Both the position numbers and the translations under genes were made by a program. A DNA stretch of 64,000 bases. It comes from Chaetomium olivaceum. Taxonomy: Eukaryota > Ascomycota > Sordariomycetes > Sordariales > Chaetomiaceae. Shown piece by piece: positions 49,781 through 61,853 of this stretch. The first letter of the stretch is position 1; each line of letters starts with the position of its first letter. The notes under the pieces were generated by a model. That model had not been told where the DNA came from. It saw nothing but the letters and a program-made list of their open reading frames with translations, and did not search any database. The stretch is from NCBI GenBank assembly GCA_039881045.1, contig JAYWVB010000003.1, positions 372,001 through 436,000 on the forward strand, read 5' to 3'.

Positions 49781-50907
49781 ATACAACAGTACGTCAGATA
49801 TCTAGCAACACGGCAACGCAGAATTGAGATTTTGTCCCTGTTTTCAGCCCCTTGGGAACCGTTTGCCTCTCATAGTCTTGCACTCGAAGTGAAACTCACC
49901 TTAGCGTATCATTTACGACAGTCCACAGTCCACTCACCCCTTCCTCATTAAGCCAGTACACCCCCTTCCCGTCTAGGCCTCACCCCCCCCCCCCCCCCCC
50001 CCCCCCCCCCCGCCCCACCCATCAACTCCCTACACCAAGACCACACTGTCTTAGCCGCCCCCCTCATTCTAGCCCAAGACAGGTTGGGGGCACAAAGTAC
50101 GATGTCAATGACCGCCCCCAAACAATTTCTCTGCGGCAAGGCAAGCCACACGCGCCCATCGAGCGCTTTGCGGCTGTGCGGCTGGACTTCATGCATTTGG
50201 CGCCTGACCAACCAGGAGAAGAGGAAGGTGACGGCGCGGGATTCTGAGTACAGTAATGGCGCTATTACTAAAGTAGTGGACCTCTTAGTCAAGTAATCAA
50301 CTGAAGGGCGTAGCAAAAAACGACATTGCAATTGCGGGTCAGCAATTGCACCTTGACCTGTCGCAAGGGGGCTAGGGGGAATTACTTAAACAAAGAGCCG
50401 CCAACACACCCGCGACATGCCCCTTTGTATTGCTTGCTTCCGAATCGATGCTCCCTTCCTTGGTGGCACATCACAATCTATCACCAAACCAGCGTTACGC
50501 AACAGCAACATGACAGAAACAACAGAGCAGCAACAAGGCCGCCAATCAATTCCCCGTGGTATCAAGTACTGCTATCATCGCCCATAGCCAAACAACTCCC
50601 CGTCAGACACCCCATCCGATACCGCATCCAATCGGAGGGACACACACATCCCAGCCCCATTATCTAGAAGCGGCCACGAACCAGCCGACAACGGATCATC
50701 ACATCATAACCCAATCGGCGGCACAGCTCCGAGGGCACAGCATAAAACGACAATGACGACAACAACAACAAAAAGGCGCATGTACCGGCTTAGAATTAGC
50801 TAGGTACTGCCTAGGGCAACAAAAATAGCCAGCGCCATCTTGCTTTCCCATATACACGGAACGAACAAAAAACAAATCCTGCCGCACGCCCCCACCCATC
50901 CAAGTTT
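49781..50907. other. intergenic with a long C homopolymer
   Basis: 3' flanks of two convergent genes (chitinase rightward, permease leftward). It contains the C29 tract listed separately. No gene is recognised. Confidence 0.5.
49983..50011. repeat. C29 homopolymer
   Basis: Twenty-nine consecutive C residues, the longest homopolymer in the window, in the gap between two convergent genes. The length is likely approximate in any assembly. Confidence 0.9.
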
Positions 50908-52776
50908 CTAAACAAACAAGGTGTAAAACGTCCGCTTCCATACGGGCATGGCAGCCAGGCGGGCGCGATCGGCGTGGATGGCGTCCCAGTCGAGCTCACG
51001 GCGGCCCGTGTCGAGATCGATCTGGTCGGTGCGCAGCCAGCCGGTGCGCTTCCACAGGAAGCCGCCGATCCAGAAGACGATGACGACGGGCATGGCCAGG
51101 TACGACTTGAAGAAGCCCTCGGCGTCGTTGAAGCCGCCCTTGACGGGGCAGATGGAGACGTAGAGCTGTGGAGGGAGGGAAGGTTAGCCATGGTGAACGA
51201 GTCGGAGGGGGGGGGGGGAGAAGAAGGGTGTCGGGAAGGGGAAAGGCTTACCTGAGCGATGAGGCAGAGGACGTTGAGGCCGAGACCGATGTACGAGCCG
51301 TAAACGCCGCCGAGGGCCTTGAACGGGATCTCGTCCAGGGTGTGGCCCTGCTTGAGCCACGCGTGGCGGAAGCGGATATGGGCCAGGCAGATGGAGCCCC
51401 AGGTGAAGAGGCGGCGAGACCCGACAAGGCGAGCAGCCAGTCAAAGACAGTCGGCCCCTCGGCGTCGAGGTTAACATACGCCAGCGGTGCGAAGGCACAG
51501 ATGAAGGCGACCGAGATAAGCGGGCGGCCGGAGCGGTCAATGTAGGCAAAGATCTTGGGGCATAGCCCTGCTGGGCGAGCGCGGTAAGCGTGCGGGAGCC
51601 GCCGTAGACGGCAGACACACCGATAGACAAGACCGAGACCAGGATGATGACGTTCATGAACGAGTCATAGCCGTTGAGGTTGGCGTACTTGCCCACGAGC
51701 ACGAAGGGCGAGGCGGCGACGTCGGCATAGGGGTTCCCGGAGCCAGAAGGCTGGGGTCGTCGTGCGGGATCAGGAGGCCGACGAAGAACAAACCCAGGAT
51801 GAGAAGAGGGTGATACGCCAGAAAACTTGCTTGATGGCACCGGGGAGAGACTTCAAGGGGTTCTTGGCCTCAGCTGCGGCGAGACCGACAAGCTCGGTTC
51901 CAGAGAAGGAGAAGGCGGCCGTTACGAAGACGGAGCAAAACCGCGGAAGCCGTGGGCAAAGGCACCGGGCTCATACCAGGTACGCGCGCCAGTATATTCG
52001 TCATAGCGGCTGCCGGCGGGGCCACCTCCGAGGACTAGGACGAAGGCAATAATCATGAAGACAATGATCGCTCCCAGCTTGAGTACCGACGACCAGAACT
52101 CCTCTTCGGCATAACCGAGGGCGCCGAAGATGTTGAGGATGAGAATGGCGGCGAAGAAGACGGTGATCCAAACAGCTGAAAAGCGTTCAAGTCAGCACCA
52201 GCACGGCCCAGGAATTTCGACAGAGGTCTACTTACCGACGTTGATTTCCGCGTTCCAGTACGCTATTGTCATTGAACAAACAGTGAGTTCGAGCGGAAGG
52301 ACGGCAGCCCATTGCATGACATAATTCCAGCCCATGGCGAAACCCCAAGAAGGATCGATGAAGCGAGTCGAGTACGTGTAGAAACCGCCAGAGACCGGGT
52401 ACATGACGGCGAGTTCGCCGAGAGCGTAAACCGTGTTGAACATCATGACTCCGATGATGAGGAAGTCGATGAATAGCGAGCCGGGACCACCGTCGGCGAG
52501 GGCCTTGCCGGAACCGACGAAGAAGCCAGCACCGATGGAGCCACCAATCGAGATCATGTGCATGTGGCGCGTCGTCAGGGAGCGGTCGAGCGAGTCGATG
52601 GAGACCGAGCCCCCGTCGACGTCGTCGCGCTTCTGGAACGACCGAAGGTTGAGGCCATTCCGCGTCATGAAATCCTCCCGGTCGCGCGGCTGGACATCAT
52701 CGTGGACGGCCGAGAAGGTCGGCGGCGACTCCTTCTCGGGAGTGTGCACGCCAACCTCTTTTTCTTCTGAGGACAT
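50908..52776 (-). CDS. general amino-acid permease (12-TM, APC family), five single-base frame breaks
   Basis: Exons are 52776-52236, 52175-51252 and 51165-50908, with introns of 60 and 86 bp. After an acidic cytoplasmic N-terminus comes the yeast amino-acid transporter signature: TRHMHMISIGGSIGAGFFVG (TM1), PGSLFIDFLIIGVMM, FMNVIILVSVLSIGVSAVYGGSRTL, and a C-terminal cytoplasmic WKRTGWLRTDQIDLDTGRR. It is a plasma-membrane proton symporter taking up amino acids. The frame breaks in exon 2 after HGFRG, in the ITL segment near 51805, at 51745, at 51562 and near 51415. Five added bases give exactly 575 residues, so every break is consistent with one missing base. The protein between breaks is fully conserved. 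The ATG at 52776 is chosen over an upstream in-frame ATG (53079) because the intervening segment is low-complexity and unlike the family. Confidence 0.88.
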
Positions 52777-55700
52777 GGTGGAATGTGTGTGTGATGGGGG
52801 GGGACTGACGGAGAAAGAGAAGGGCAAGAGGGGGGACGTTGAGGAGAAAGGGGAGGGGGTTTTTAATAAAGGGCGACGACGCTGGGTTGCAAACGATGGT
52901 TGCGGCTCTCTCGTGTCGCTCTCGCCGGGTCTGGTTACATGGACCGCTTGCAGGGTCCGTATCTGCGGGGCCTTCCTGGGTTGGAGGAACAAGAGACGAG
53001 GGGGGGGGGTACCTATTGAGGGTCCGGGGAAACGAACGGGGCGAGATCCAGTGGCACGGGAGGGAGAGGGTCCAGCCAAGAGTGATTGGAGAGCGGGACC
53101 TTGAGCGTGCTCAGCCGGGAAGCACAGAAAGTGGCTAGAAGCCTCGCCGAAGGAGTTAAAGCGTGAGGCAACACGGTCGAGAGGGACGGCGAATCTGACA
53201 AGGAAGGCAACTCAATGGAGAAGGAGCTTCGACAGGCGGCCAATAACCTGAAGGGCTTTGGCAGCCAAGTTTGACCTAACCAGCAGGTCCGGTCCGGGAA
53301 GGCGCGAGCCTGTGAGCAGCACATGTTCGCCAGACACGCCAAACATCAGACGGTGGCGGAGACGGAGGGGGTGGTGGGCTGTCAGTTCCTTCCTGCCTTT
53401 CCAGCATGCAGATTGCAGCATGCGGAGGAGGGGCAATGACGGAACCGGCAGGCCACTGACTGGTTGCAACGGGCATTGGTTGCGCAGAAGGGGGTAACGG
53501 CCGTGGCCCGTGATTTGTGCATCGGGTCATCTCCAGGAAGGAGTCCAACCAGCCGTCGAACCAAGCAGCCCAGCCCAATAGCCAGAAAGTCCATACCGAT
53601 CAGGACGGGTTCATGATCGCCGCTGTGTGTGTCCGCGTCGGTCGCCCATTCTGGTTGGCGCCGGTATCAGAGGGGAAGAGGGGCCAATAACAAGAAACAC
53701 CCTGGGCTTCACAGTTCGGAGATTCCATTTGTCAAAGCGAACTGGGCAGGCTAAAATAGTGCCAAGCCGGTGCCCCAGATCTTGGTTTGGCGCCTTCGAG
53801 GAAGCGGGCGATGCAGGTCAAGTAACGCCACCGATGCTTGAGCTGGTCTGAGTCCGAACGGCGGCAATCGTGCCTGTTATGACGTCGCACCACGAGGGAG
53901 CAAAGCATGAGGTGACCCGCGAACTGTTGTTTCCTTTCGAAAACGGTATTGAAACGGGCACATTTTGTTTCCTTCATTGTCCTACCGTGTTGCTGGTTTG
54001 CGCGGTTGGACAACAGGTCACCGACCTGGTTGCACTGCAGGCCCAATACGCTGCAGTCGGCGCCCAGGGCAATGTCGGTAAGCGTCTCGCGCACCAAAGG
54101 TCGGGACAGGCCAAGTCGGCGGTATCCCGGTGCCGCTAAGTTAGCGATTGCCTGCGACACAACGCGTGGTCTTCGCCGGCAGCGCAGCGGCCACAACTTG
54201 CCATCTGGGGAGAATGGCCCGAAGATGAGGGAGGGCAGACGACGTTTGACAGAGTCTGGACCCGCCGTCATTCGCCGGCCGTCCGGCAGCCAAGCCAAAC
54301 CATCTTGGCACCACTTGGAATGTCTTGCCAGCTTCCTGACCTGGAAAAGCTTGGCCATCCCCCCGGTCGGCTGCCCCGGCGCAGTCTGGGGGAGGCGGGT
54401 TTTGGTTATCTTGGCGGGTCCCCATGCCAGTCATGGAGGATCTCAAGCTTATCACCAAAAGTGGCCCAACAACGGACTGTCGCAAGTCGGTGGATTCCGA
54501 GTGCCCCTTTCTGTCTGGCTGAACTGCCATTTCATTTCCACTGTCGATAAGAGCCAACAAGCCAACATGCCAACACGCCAATTCCTACTCGGTAAATATC
54601 TCAGATAGGCAGCAAACTCCCGAGGTAGGTTGCTTTCGTGCCATCCTCCAAAAGAAAAATCAGAACCATGCCAGCCTAGTTCGTCTCGCTTAGATAGGTC
54701 GCTCTCTTTTTACGCCTATCTCAGCAATGGCGCTGTCCGAACTGCCGTCGGTGGTTCGTTGGTTTCGGCTCTGAGCGAGGCAATCGGAGAAGGAGCCAGA
54801 CCCCTGCGTGGGGGTTTGCCCGATGCTTGACACTGATTGCGGGGAAAGGCACACGGCTCGGAGTTGGCCGGGGTCTTCTGAACGTCGCCTTCCTCAGAAA
54901 TACTCCGTTATGTAAGATCATCACCACGATGGACTATTCTTACATCAATTCCAACATTGAAGCAAAGGTTCGATTCTGGGGTAGCTCACGACACAGTATA
55001 TAAAACACACCTCCACTTGCCGTTGCAGGTGTCCGGGGGTCTCTAGTATAACACGGAGATTATTCGAGGTGGCGGCATGAACAAAGCAATCGTCGAGCAC
55101 TGAGGTGAAATGCACCAAAGACAGCCCCAAATGATCGCCCACCCAAAGCATGTCTGCCCTCCGGCGCGGCATCTTCACATGTCATCCGCCATGCACCATC
55201 GCCTTCCAGGTTGGTACAACGCGATCAATACCAAGAACTGGGCTGCTGATTCGCGTGCGGGATGAATGTCTGAAAAAGGCAAGCCCAAGTCGAGGCGAAG
55301 AACCAGCCCTTCCTCAGCCGCAGCGGTCTTTCAGTATTAGTGGTACGCAGTAGTGTAGTAATTAGTTCAAGCTGGTTCGAGAGTTGATGAGACGCTTGCC
55401 ATCAGCGGATGAGCACGCGACACTGGCTCGCCGCAGGTCGCCCAGTGGCCCGGGCTCGGGCCATCCATGCCCAACACGTGCTAGTTGGTTATTTATGGCC
55501 AGAAAGTGAAACATCAAGGCCTGCTCCCTGAGCATCTTTCCCAGTCTCTCCTTGCGCAGGCGGAGAGGTTGGTGATCTTGGTGTGTCCAGTCAGCGAGTG
55601 TCCGGTGCTTTTTCCCGTTCGTCTCTAGCTATCTCAGATCTCAGGTTTTCTGGTACATACATACATAACCCTGGCATTCCTACGGGCTCAGGTGTCCCTA

Positions 55701-57940
55701 CCGGTGCCCAACACTCGGTACCCGGACGCGTCTCCGTAGTGTAGCCGCGGTATCCCGTCCTTTCGAAGCTTTCTCAACAATCAAAGAACACCATTGCAGT
55801 GGTCTGTGCAGGAACGGGAGCACTTCCCCAACGCCAGGCAGGCCTGCCTGCCGGAGGGTGAGACATATCCAGAATAGGAAGGAGCCAAAGGTCGCCCAGC
55901 CCAGCGGGAGCATGCGTGCATCCCACAAATGCAACGGTACAGGGGATTTTGGGGACTTTCCCATCCGGTTACCAGCTTCACAGCATCCCGACCGCAGCTT
56001 GCTTGCAGACGGCCAGGCCCTTCCCTCATTCGCCGTAGACTGAGGGGTTGTTGCCCTCCTAAATCTAAATCAATTCAGCTCTGCATTCATGAAGAGGGGG
56101 CCATGGTTTGGCAAGAGTCGGTTGAAAAGGAGCCTGAATCATCTCGCAATCACAAGCAAATGCATCCATGACAGAAGTGGCGCTCCTTGCCTTGCGGTTA
56201 TCGACGATTTATCCGAGGCTCTCCATTAACAGTCTAGCGCAACTTCTGCCTCCCGTCTGCCGCTCAAGGCGCCAATCGGCCCACCCCATCCACCAAGCCT
56301 AAACCCAAACTTAACTTTGGGCCATGTGTACGGAGTAGCATGCGCGCCCCCAACTTTCCAAAGCAACTGCGGAGGTCTCCCCGTGCCAAGAATGGCCGTT
56401 GAGAGGGAGAGAGAGAGAGGAACCTCGGCATGGCTTTTGTGATAAACCCTGGTCAGCGGGTGGCGGGGATCTGTGCCACGCGATCCGGTCCACCCCAAAA
56501 CCGGGAGACACACAAGGATGCAATTGCGAGTCCGAGGTTTATCGGACAAGGGGGCCCCATCGAGCTCGGTGAAGGCGCCTATCGAGGCTTGGTAATTACC
56601 TATCTAAAATGTTTTATCAAGCAACAGTGCGGCGTGGTGGCCGGTTTCCGATATCATCACTTCCCTGTCCATTTTGTCGCTCGGCGACTCCGACGTCGGA
56701 CGAGTTTGTGGACTCTATTCTGACATGTGGTTCGAGTAACGCTTTGGGCCAGATAGCCATGCCCCTTTGTCTAACTTCAGTTCTTGACCGGACTGGACAA
56801 TCAACATACGAAGGTACCGTGTCCCGTCGGCTTGGGTGAAGGAAATTGAATGATACAATCATGCAAATTGAATATGCACCACAACGGTAGCAGTGCTCAA
56901 CCTGGCGGCTTACCATCCACTGTACATCAGGTATATCTCACTACCTTGACCCCTGAAGATCTTAGTATCATACCGTTACCGACCCAGGAGGACGGCGTCG
57001 CGGCTCCCTCACCAGTAACCATACTAGCAGATCGCCGATCTCATGCAGCAGCGGAACAGCTTACACCAAGGGAGGGATCAACGGTCCCGCTATCCGTGGA
57101 ACGTCCCTCCTCGTTACCTCACACAGCAGCAGTTTGCCGTTGCGTTGCGAGGAGGTGAGACAGCCTAGTACACTTACGGCACTGGGGAGGGGCGGTCGCC
57201 TGCCGGGAAGGGACGGTACCGACACCCCAAGTGCCGTCTAACGGTGACTTAACGGGTAGTTCCATGGCCACATGGAGCGTTCAGCCTGAATCTGCGTGTT
57301 GTTGGGTCACTGTGTCGCCCCGATTCGGTGCTGGCACTATCCCACGAGGGGAAAGCGCCCACCAGTAGCACTACCACACGATGAAGTCGATCCTATCAGA
57401 TGGGCAAGTACCGTTTTCAAAACCACATACATGATTTTCAGCTGCAGGTACGTCGATGTAACTCAAGTTTGGGGCAGTCAGTACGAAGTATGTACATAGA
57501 CATAAAGTTCCGTGTCCCATGACGAGACCGCATCGATGTTACACAGCATCCCCGGCCCCCCAGCAAAGAGGTCTGATTGTTTTGTTTCACCCCCCTGGCC
57601 CTATGTTGCGGCCCGAGATCTTGATTATGGCATCATCCCATGGGTTCGTCAGGCGTCAGACCATGCGACATGCGAGCCTCTTAACCCACTGGATTACGAC
57701 TCTTACAAGACTTCTGGGCTACCTGGCCGAGCCATGTAGACCATGGATATCAACAGCAACTTCTTGTTCTTTATTCATCTAAAAGTGCATTGAAAGCTCT
57801 ATACGTGTTACATGCTATAACATGGCCTAACGTACTCACATCCCAATACATAGTATATTCGAGAACCCTATCAACGAGTAGAAGTTGGTTGAAAAGTGCT
57901 AGATGTAACCCGAAGTTGGAGGCTGATCTGGGGAACCCTA
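52777..57940. other. gene-poor region, about 5 kb
   Basis: No open frame here shows a recognisable domain, and frames on both strands are short and overlapping. A GAGAGAGAG microsatellite occurs near 56410. The left 300 bp should be the permease promoter. No LTR or transposase was identified. Confidence 0.45.
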
Positions 57941-58117
57941 TCCTTGCTGCGGCTCCCCTTCGCCCACCAGCTTTCGACTTCCTCTTCCAACCTTCCTCAC
58001 AAATCTGCCCGCCTCATTCCCACCTAATCTTTTCGCCCTCCCTCTTTCTTTTTTTCTCGCCTCATCCCTTTTCCCTTTCGTCTCTTTTTCTTTCCTTTCT
58101 TCAATTTTCTCAAAAGA
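57940..58117 (+). promoter_or_regulatory. CT-rich leader before a short open frame
   Basis: Roughly 150 bp of strongly pyrimidine-biased sequence ends TCAAAAGAGA directly before an ATG. Such tracts mark transcription starts in many filamentous ascomycetes, so it supports a gene start at 58118. Confidence 0.35.
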
Positions 58118-58578
58118 GAATGCCGTACCACAACATCCACTCACGCCGCGAATGGCGGAAGGCCGCCCACCTGGCTGCTATGGCGGAAGAGCACCCGCCA
58201 GAGCATGGCATGACGCCTACGGGACACGCAAAACCATTGAAAAGAAGGCTTGGGTGCTCCTCACCCTTGGCGGTGGAGATAAAAGGTTTCTCGTGAAAAT
58301 CCAGAACGCGGATACAGACATCTACGAGAAGGAGTACGCGGAGGAGCCGTCATTACAAGTCGTCGCTTGACGACATAAGGCAGCGGCGGGCGTGGCGGAG
58401 GAGTGATCGAGAGCGGCCAGGTCGTGCGACCCTTCGTCTCGCACCAGGCGCAGCCGTCGAGAACCGGGTCCGGTTCGATAAGGCGTTGGGCCAGCGGAAG
58501 GGGATTGATCCGGACCCGGCCTCGGTAGCCTCGGCGACCTCTGGCGCCCAGGCCAGCAGTACGTCGCCCAACGTCTAG
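58118..58578 (+). CDS. possible short gene, unknown product, frames shifting
   Basis: ATG at 58118 follows a CT-rich leader and opens MPYHNIHSRREWRKAAHLAA. Protein-like sequence then appears in the next frame (KAWVLLTLGGGDKRFLVKIQNADTDIYEKEY) and in the third (DDIRQRRAW through QASSTSPNV, stop at 58576-58578). If two small indels are allowed it would be about 153 residues with no known domain. Its last 32 bp form one arm of the perfect inverted repeat with 58642-58673. Evidence is weak: composition and the leader only. Confidence 0.25.
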
Positions 58579-58673
58579 AAGGCAGACGCCTGCGCTCACG
58601 CCGGCGACTCTCGTTATCGGGGACCATTACTTCCCCCATGCTCTAGACGTTGGGCGACGTACTGCTGGCCTGG
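58548..58673. repeat. perfect 32-bp inverted repeat with 62-bp spacer
   Basis: Arm 58548-58579 and arm 58642-58673 are exact reverse complements (32/32), and pairing stops abruptly at both ends. Both arms encode the same short C-terminal-looking peptide (QASSTSPNV then stop) when read inward from either side. It could be a foldback left by a transposition or repair event, or a transcribed hairpin. Confidence 0.9.
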
Positions 58674-59319
58674 TAGCGGGCAACTTCCAGGACCTCCTGG
58701 GTAATGGTAGCGATATGGCCCCTCTGAGCCCATATTCTGGCGCCGTCGTTCGTCCGGAACGACGTGGTAAAGTGACCCGTCGGGTTCTGGGTGTTGTGAC
58801 CTGGAACTGGGCGGGGTTCAACAATGGTAGCCGTTGTGCGACCATCGTCACGTTGTTCGCAGTCGTATGGGCTCCCTGTTCCAGGTGGTCGCTGAAAGTC
58901 ACCAGTTGGCCACTTTGCGGGTCGTCGTGGCGGGGACGTTTGGCATCTCTGTCGCCCGTGCAATGCCTGGGACAGCTTGGGGTTGGGGTATGGCCAAGAG
59001 TTTGGGTATGGCCAGGGGATATCCCCGAAATCTCTACCGCTTTCTAGACCAGTAAGTCTTCTTCCCTGGCGCCGAGTATAACTCGAAACCGGAAGTTCCT
59101 CGGTATCACGGGTGCAAGTGGCATGGTACGTATACCCTGGTATATTGTGTGGTTGCACGAGGAACCGAATGTGGGGAGGCGCGGCGCGCCCAGGAAAACC
59201 CTGTCTGTGTGGGCCACGCACGTGCACGTGCCGCGCACAGGCCACACTCTGCAGGGCCCCACTTCCTCGGGCCAAGCCCTGCAACCCTAACCCTACATGG
59301 AACGGCTATGCCCATGACA
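58674..59319 (-). repeat. probable 3' LTR of the Gypsy element, outer boundary unresolved
   Basis: In element orientation, the purine tract GAGGGGAGGG (59332-59323) is followed closely by TGTCATGGGC, beginning at 59319. That is the polypurine-tract/LTR junction expected downstream of the integrase. The other LTR edge cannot be fixed, because the matching 5' LTR lies outside the window. The region must also contain unrelated flank toward 58674. Confidence 0.4.
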
Positions 59320-59548
59320 CTACCCTCCCCTCAAAAACAGCCCCCCGGCCGTCAAATCCATCAAAACCTCTCGAAACGCTCAAACACGCGATTTCCGCGA
59401 TCTTGTTCAGATTGAAACAAAGTCATGTGACCTTGGTTCTGGCCCGCAGTCCCCGCCTCGGCTGGCCTCCTCCATCTGCAACCGCTGGCGCCCTCTCGCG
59501 ATGGTTCTGTCGGCCTCCCCGCTCTCCATCGCTACGCCCTTTCTTTTT

Positions 59549-60898
59549 TTACCCACGCGGGCGGCCCCGGGTGGTCCGGGTGCGTATCGTGAACTTCCAG
59601 ATGGCATCGTCGCAGCCTCGCAAGTCGGTTGCTGGTTGCCACGTCGGTGCCTCGTGGCCGTCCCACTTTACCAAGTACTGCCACCTCCCATTATCAGCTT
59701 TTCCGTAGTCCAGGATATCCTCAAATTTCCACTCGACAACGTCGTCGCTGTCGTCGGTTCTGGTAACCACCCATCCCTGGTTGGCCGTGTTGTGCCGTAA
59801 TGTCGTCGTTTGCTCCTGGCCGGGGATGCCCTTCCCCTGGTGTGGCCTCACCATAGAGACGTGGAAGGTATTGAAGATCTTCATGTTGGCTGGTAGTCGT
59901 AGCGTTACCGCGTGCGACGACGTCTTCGTCACTTGGAACGGGCCTTCCCACCGGGGTTCCAGCTTCTGTATCGGTCTCCCAGTCTTGTAGTTCTTCATGC
60001 TGAGCATAACCCAGTCGCCGACGTGGTATCTGGGTGCGTCGGACCGCCGCCTGTTCGCGCCCTCCTCGTAACGATCCTGTGCTTGCTTCGACAACGCCGT
60101 CGCCCTCTCGAGGATTGCCTTGAAACGCTCCGCGATCTCTGATGCCCGGAAAAACTCGCGACGTTGCGCCTCTGTAATGTCCGGCGGGCATGGCTGCGTC
60201 GGCTCGACGCCCATCCGAGGGTGGAAACCGTAATTGGCGAAGAACGGGGACACGCCGGTTGTCTCCGACGTCGTATTGTTGCCAGCGAACTCTGCCAGGG
60301 GCAGCCAATCTACCCAGTCGTCTTGCGCCCAGTCGCAGAAAAGTCGCAAATATTGTTCCAACTCGGCGTTGATCCGCTCCGTCTGCCCGTTCGTTTGCGG
60401 GTGGAAAGCTGACGACGGCTTCAACGTGACGCCCAGCCGCGCCGAGAGCGTCCTCCAGAAGGCTGAAACGAACTGTGTACCTCTGTCGGAGATGATGGTC
60501 TCCGGTACGCCATGTAGGCTGTATATCCTCTCAATGAACCGGTCTGCCAATTCCTCTGCCTCCAGTGTAGCTGTAGGGATGAAGTGTCGCATCTTGGTCA
60601 ATCTGTCGACTACTACCGCGATGTGGCGGAACTCCTGTCCCCTCCTCTTACACGGTGGTAGAGGCGTAATATAGTCGACCGAGATATCTCGCCACGGGGC
60701 TAGCGGCACCGGCAGTGGCTTCAAAAATCCCGTTGGTAACGACCTCGGAGTCTTCGTCTTATCGCAGAGAAGACAAGCTTTGCAGTACGAGCGGACTGCA
60801 ACGCTCATCCCGGGCCACCAGTACTTGCGATTCATGAGGTCTAATGTCTTGGTCCGGCCGGGGTGGCCCCCCGGGCCAGAGGCGTGGGTTCGGTGGAT
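59549..60898 (-). pseudogene. retrotransposon integrase with chromodomain
   Basis: The HHCC zinc-binding N-terminus is seen as HLQLIHRTHASGPGGHPG plus CKACLLC. The catalytic core has the first Asp in ISVDYITPL, the second in ISDRGTQFVSAFW, and the Glu in NGQTERINAELEQYL, a D,D-35-E arrangement. A GPY/F-like segment (LEPRWEGPFQV) follows, then a chromodomain (DDVVEWKFEDILDYGK to YLVKWDGHEAPTWQPATDL) that in this family guides insertion to histone-marked chromatin. The frame is intact from about 60925 to the stop at 59549. It is joined to the upstream RNase H/linker part only after a frame change near 60925. Confidence 0.9.
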
Positions 60899-61853
60899 TA
60901 GCTGAAGATGTATATCCGTATCTTCGGGTCGACGATCAGTCTGTCGCGGAAATACGCCTTGCCAGCGACTGCGCGGCACTCGGCGTACGGTACTCGCAGC
61001 TGTTGTTTTAATTGCTTCGGCCACGCCCTCGCGCCCGGGTCTGCCAGCGCCCTCATCAAGGCCTGAAGTGTACGCGATCTTGCGTACATTTCCGTCAGTA
61101 GGTCGTCGATGTGGCAGGAGACGTCGAGCTGTAAGATCCTCATTCCGAATAGCGACTCCTGTTCGTCAAAAGTCAGCGGGTCGAATCTATCGGGGCTAAT
61201 CAGTGGCGTTTCCGGTTTCGTAGCCGGTCGTCTGCGACGCCCTGCGGCATATGTTCCGGTTTCCTGCTCAACGCGTCCGGCCTCGCGTTCGCTGTACCGG
61301 GTCGGTATACGATCCTGAAGTTGACCTGCGAGAGAAACTCCGACCATCGCATGTGGCGTGGCGATAGCTGCTTCGTCGTTGCGAACGTCTGGAGGTTCTT
61401 ATGGTCTGTAACGATGTCAAACCGCTGGCTTGCACCCTCCAATTCCGGTCGCCACTCTTCCAGCGCCTTGATAACGGCGAGGAGCTCCTTGTCGTAGATA
61501 TCGTAGTTGCACTCCTGTGCCGAGTGTTTCGCGCTGAAGTATGCTACTGGGTGTAGTTCGCCGTCGTCGGCCTCCTGCAGGAGGGTGCCGCCCGCAGACC
61601 AGTTCGAGGCATCCGTTTCCACAACCGCCGGCTTCTCCCAGTCGTAAATCCGTAGTGCCGGCGCGGATGCGAAGGAGTGCTTCAGCTGCTCAAACGCTGC
61701 TTGGCAGCGGTTTTCCAGTTCCAGTCTGCTGTCTTCTTGGTTAGGTCGTATAGTGGTTTCGCCACGCCCGAGAAGTCCTTGATGAACCGGCGGTAGAAGT
61801 TCGCGAAACCTAGGAAACGTTGTAGCTGCCTCCGGGTAGTCGGTGGCAGCCAC
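60898..61853 (-). pseudogene. retrotransposon RNase H and linker region, frameshifted
   Basis: The RNase H motifs are VVETDASNWSAGG, YDKELLAVIKALEEW and DIVTDHKNLQTF, followed by PGTANARPDALSRKP at the domain end. A linker to the integrase (RMQILQ-like, LDVSCHIDDLLTEMYARS) is in a different frame. The real junction with the reverse transcriptase is near 61712, where one missing base displaces the frame; the next shift is near 61205. The segment upstream of 61712 in this frame is shadow. Confidence 0.8.

Noticed and set aside
52777..53079. N-terminal extension of the permease to an upstream ATG
   Set aside because: The added 101 residues are Pro/Ser/Arg-rich and unlike permease N-termini, whereas 52776 begins a typical acidic cytoplasmic tail after a C-rich leader.
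53949..54608. 219-residue + strand frame in the gene-poor region
   Set aside because: No signal, domain or codon bias; equally long frames overlap on the other strand.
54960..55000. GGTTCGATTCTGG resembling a tRNA B-box
   Set aside because: No A-box at proper distance and no pairing acceptor or anticodon stems nearby.
58643..59284. 213-residue - strand frame downstream of the integrase
   Set aside because: It crosses the probable LTR and polypurine junction and has low-complexity Arg/Pro/Thr composition; not supported as a gene.
59280..59297. CCCTAACCCTA telomere-like repeats
   Set aside because: Only two units inside LTR-like sequence; not a telomere or an interstitial array.
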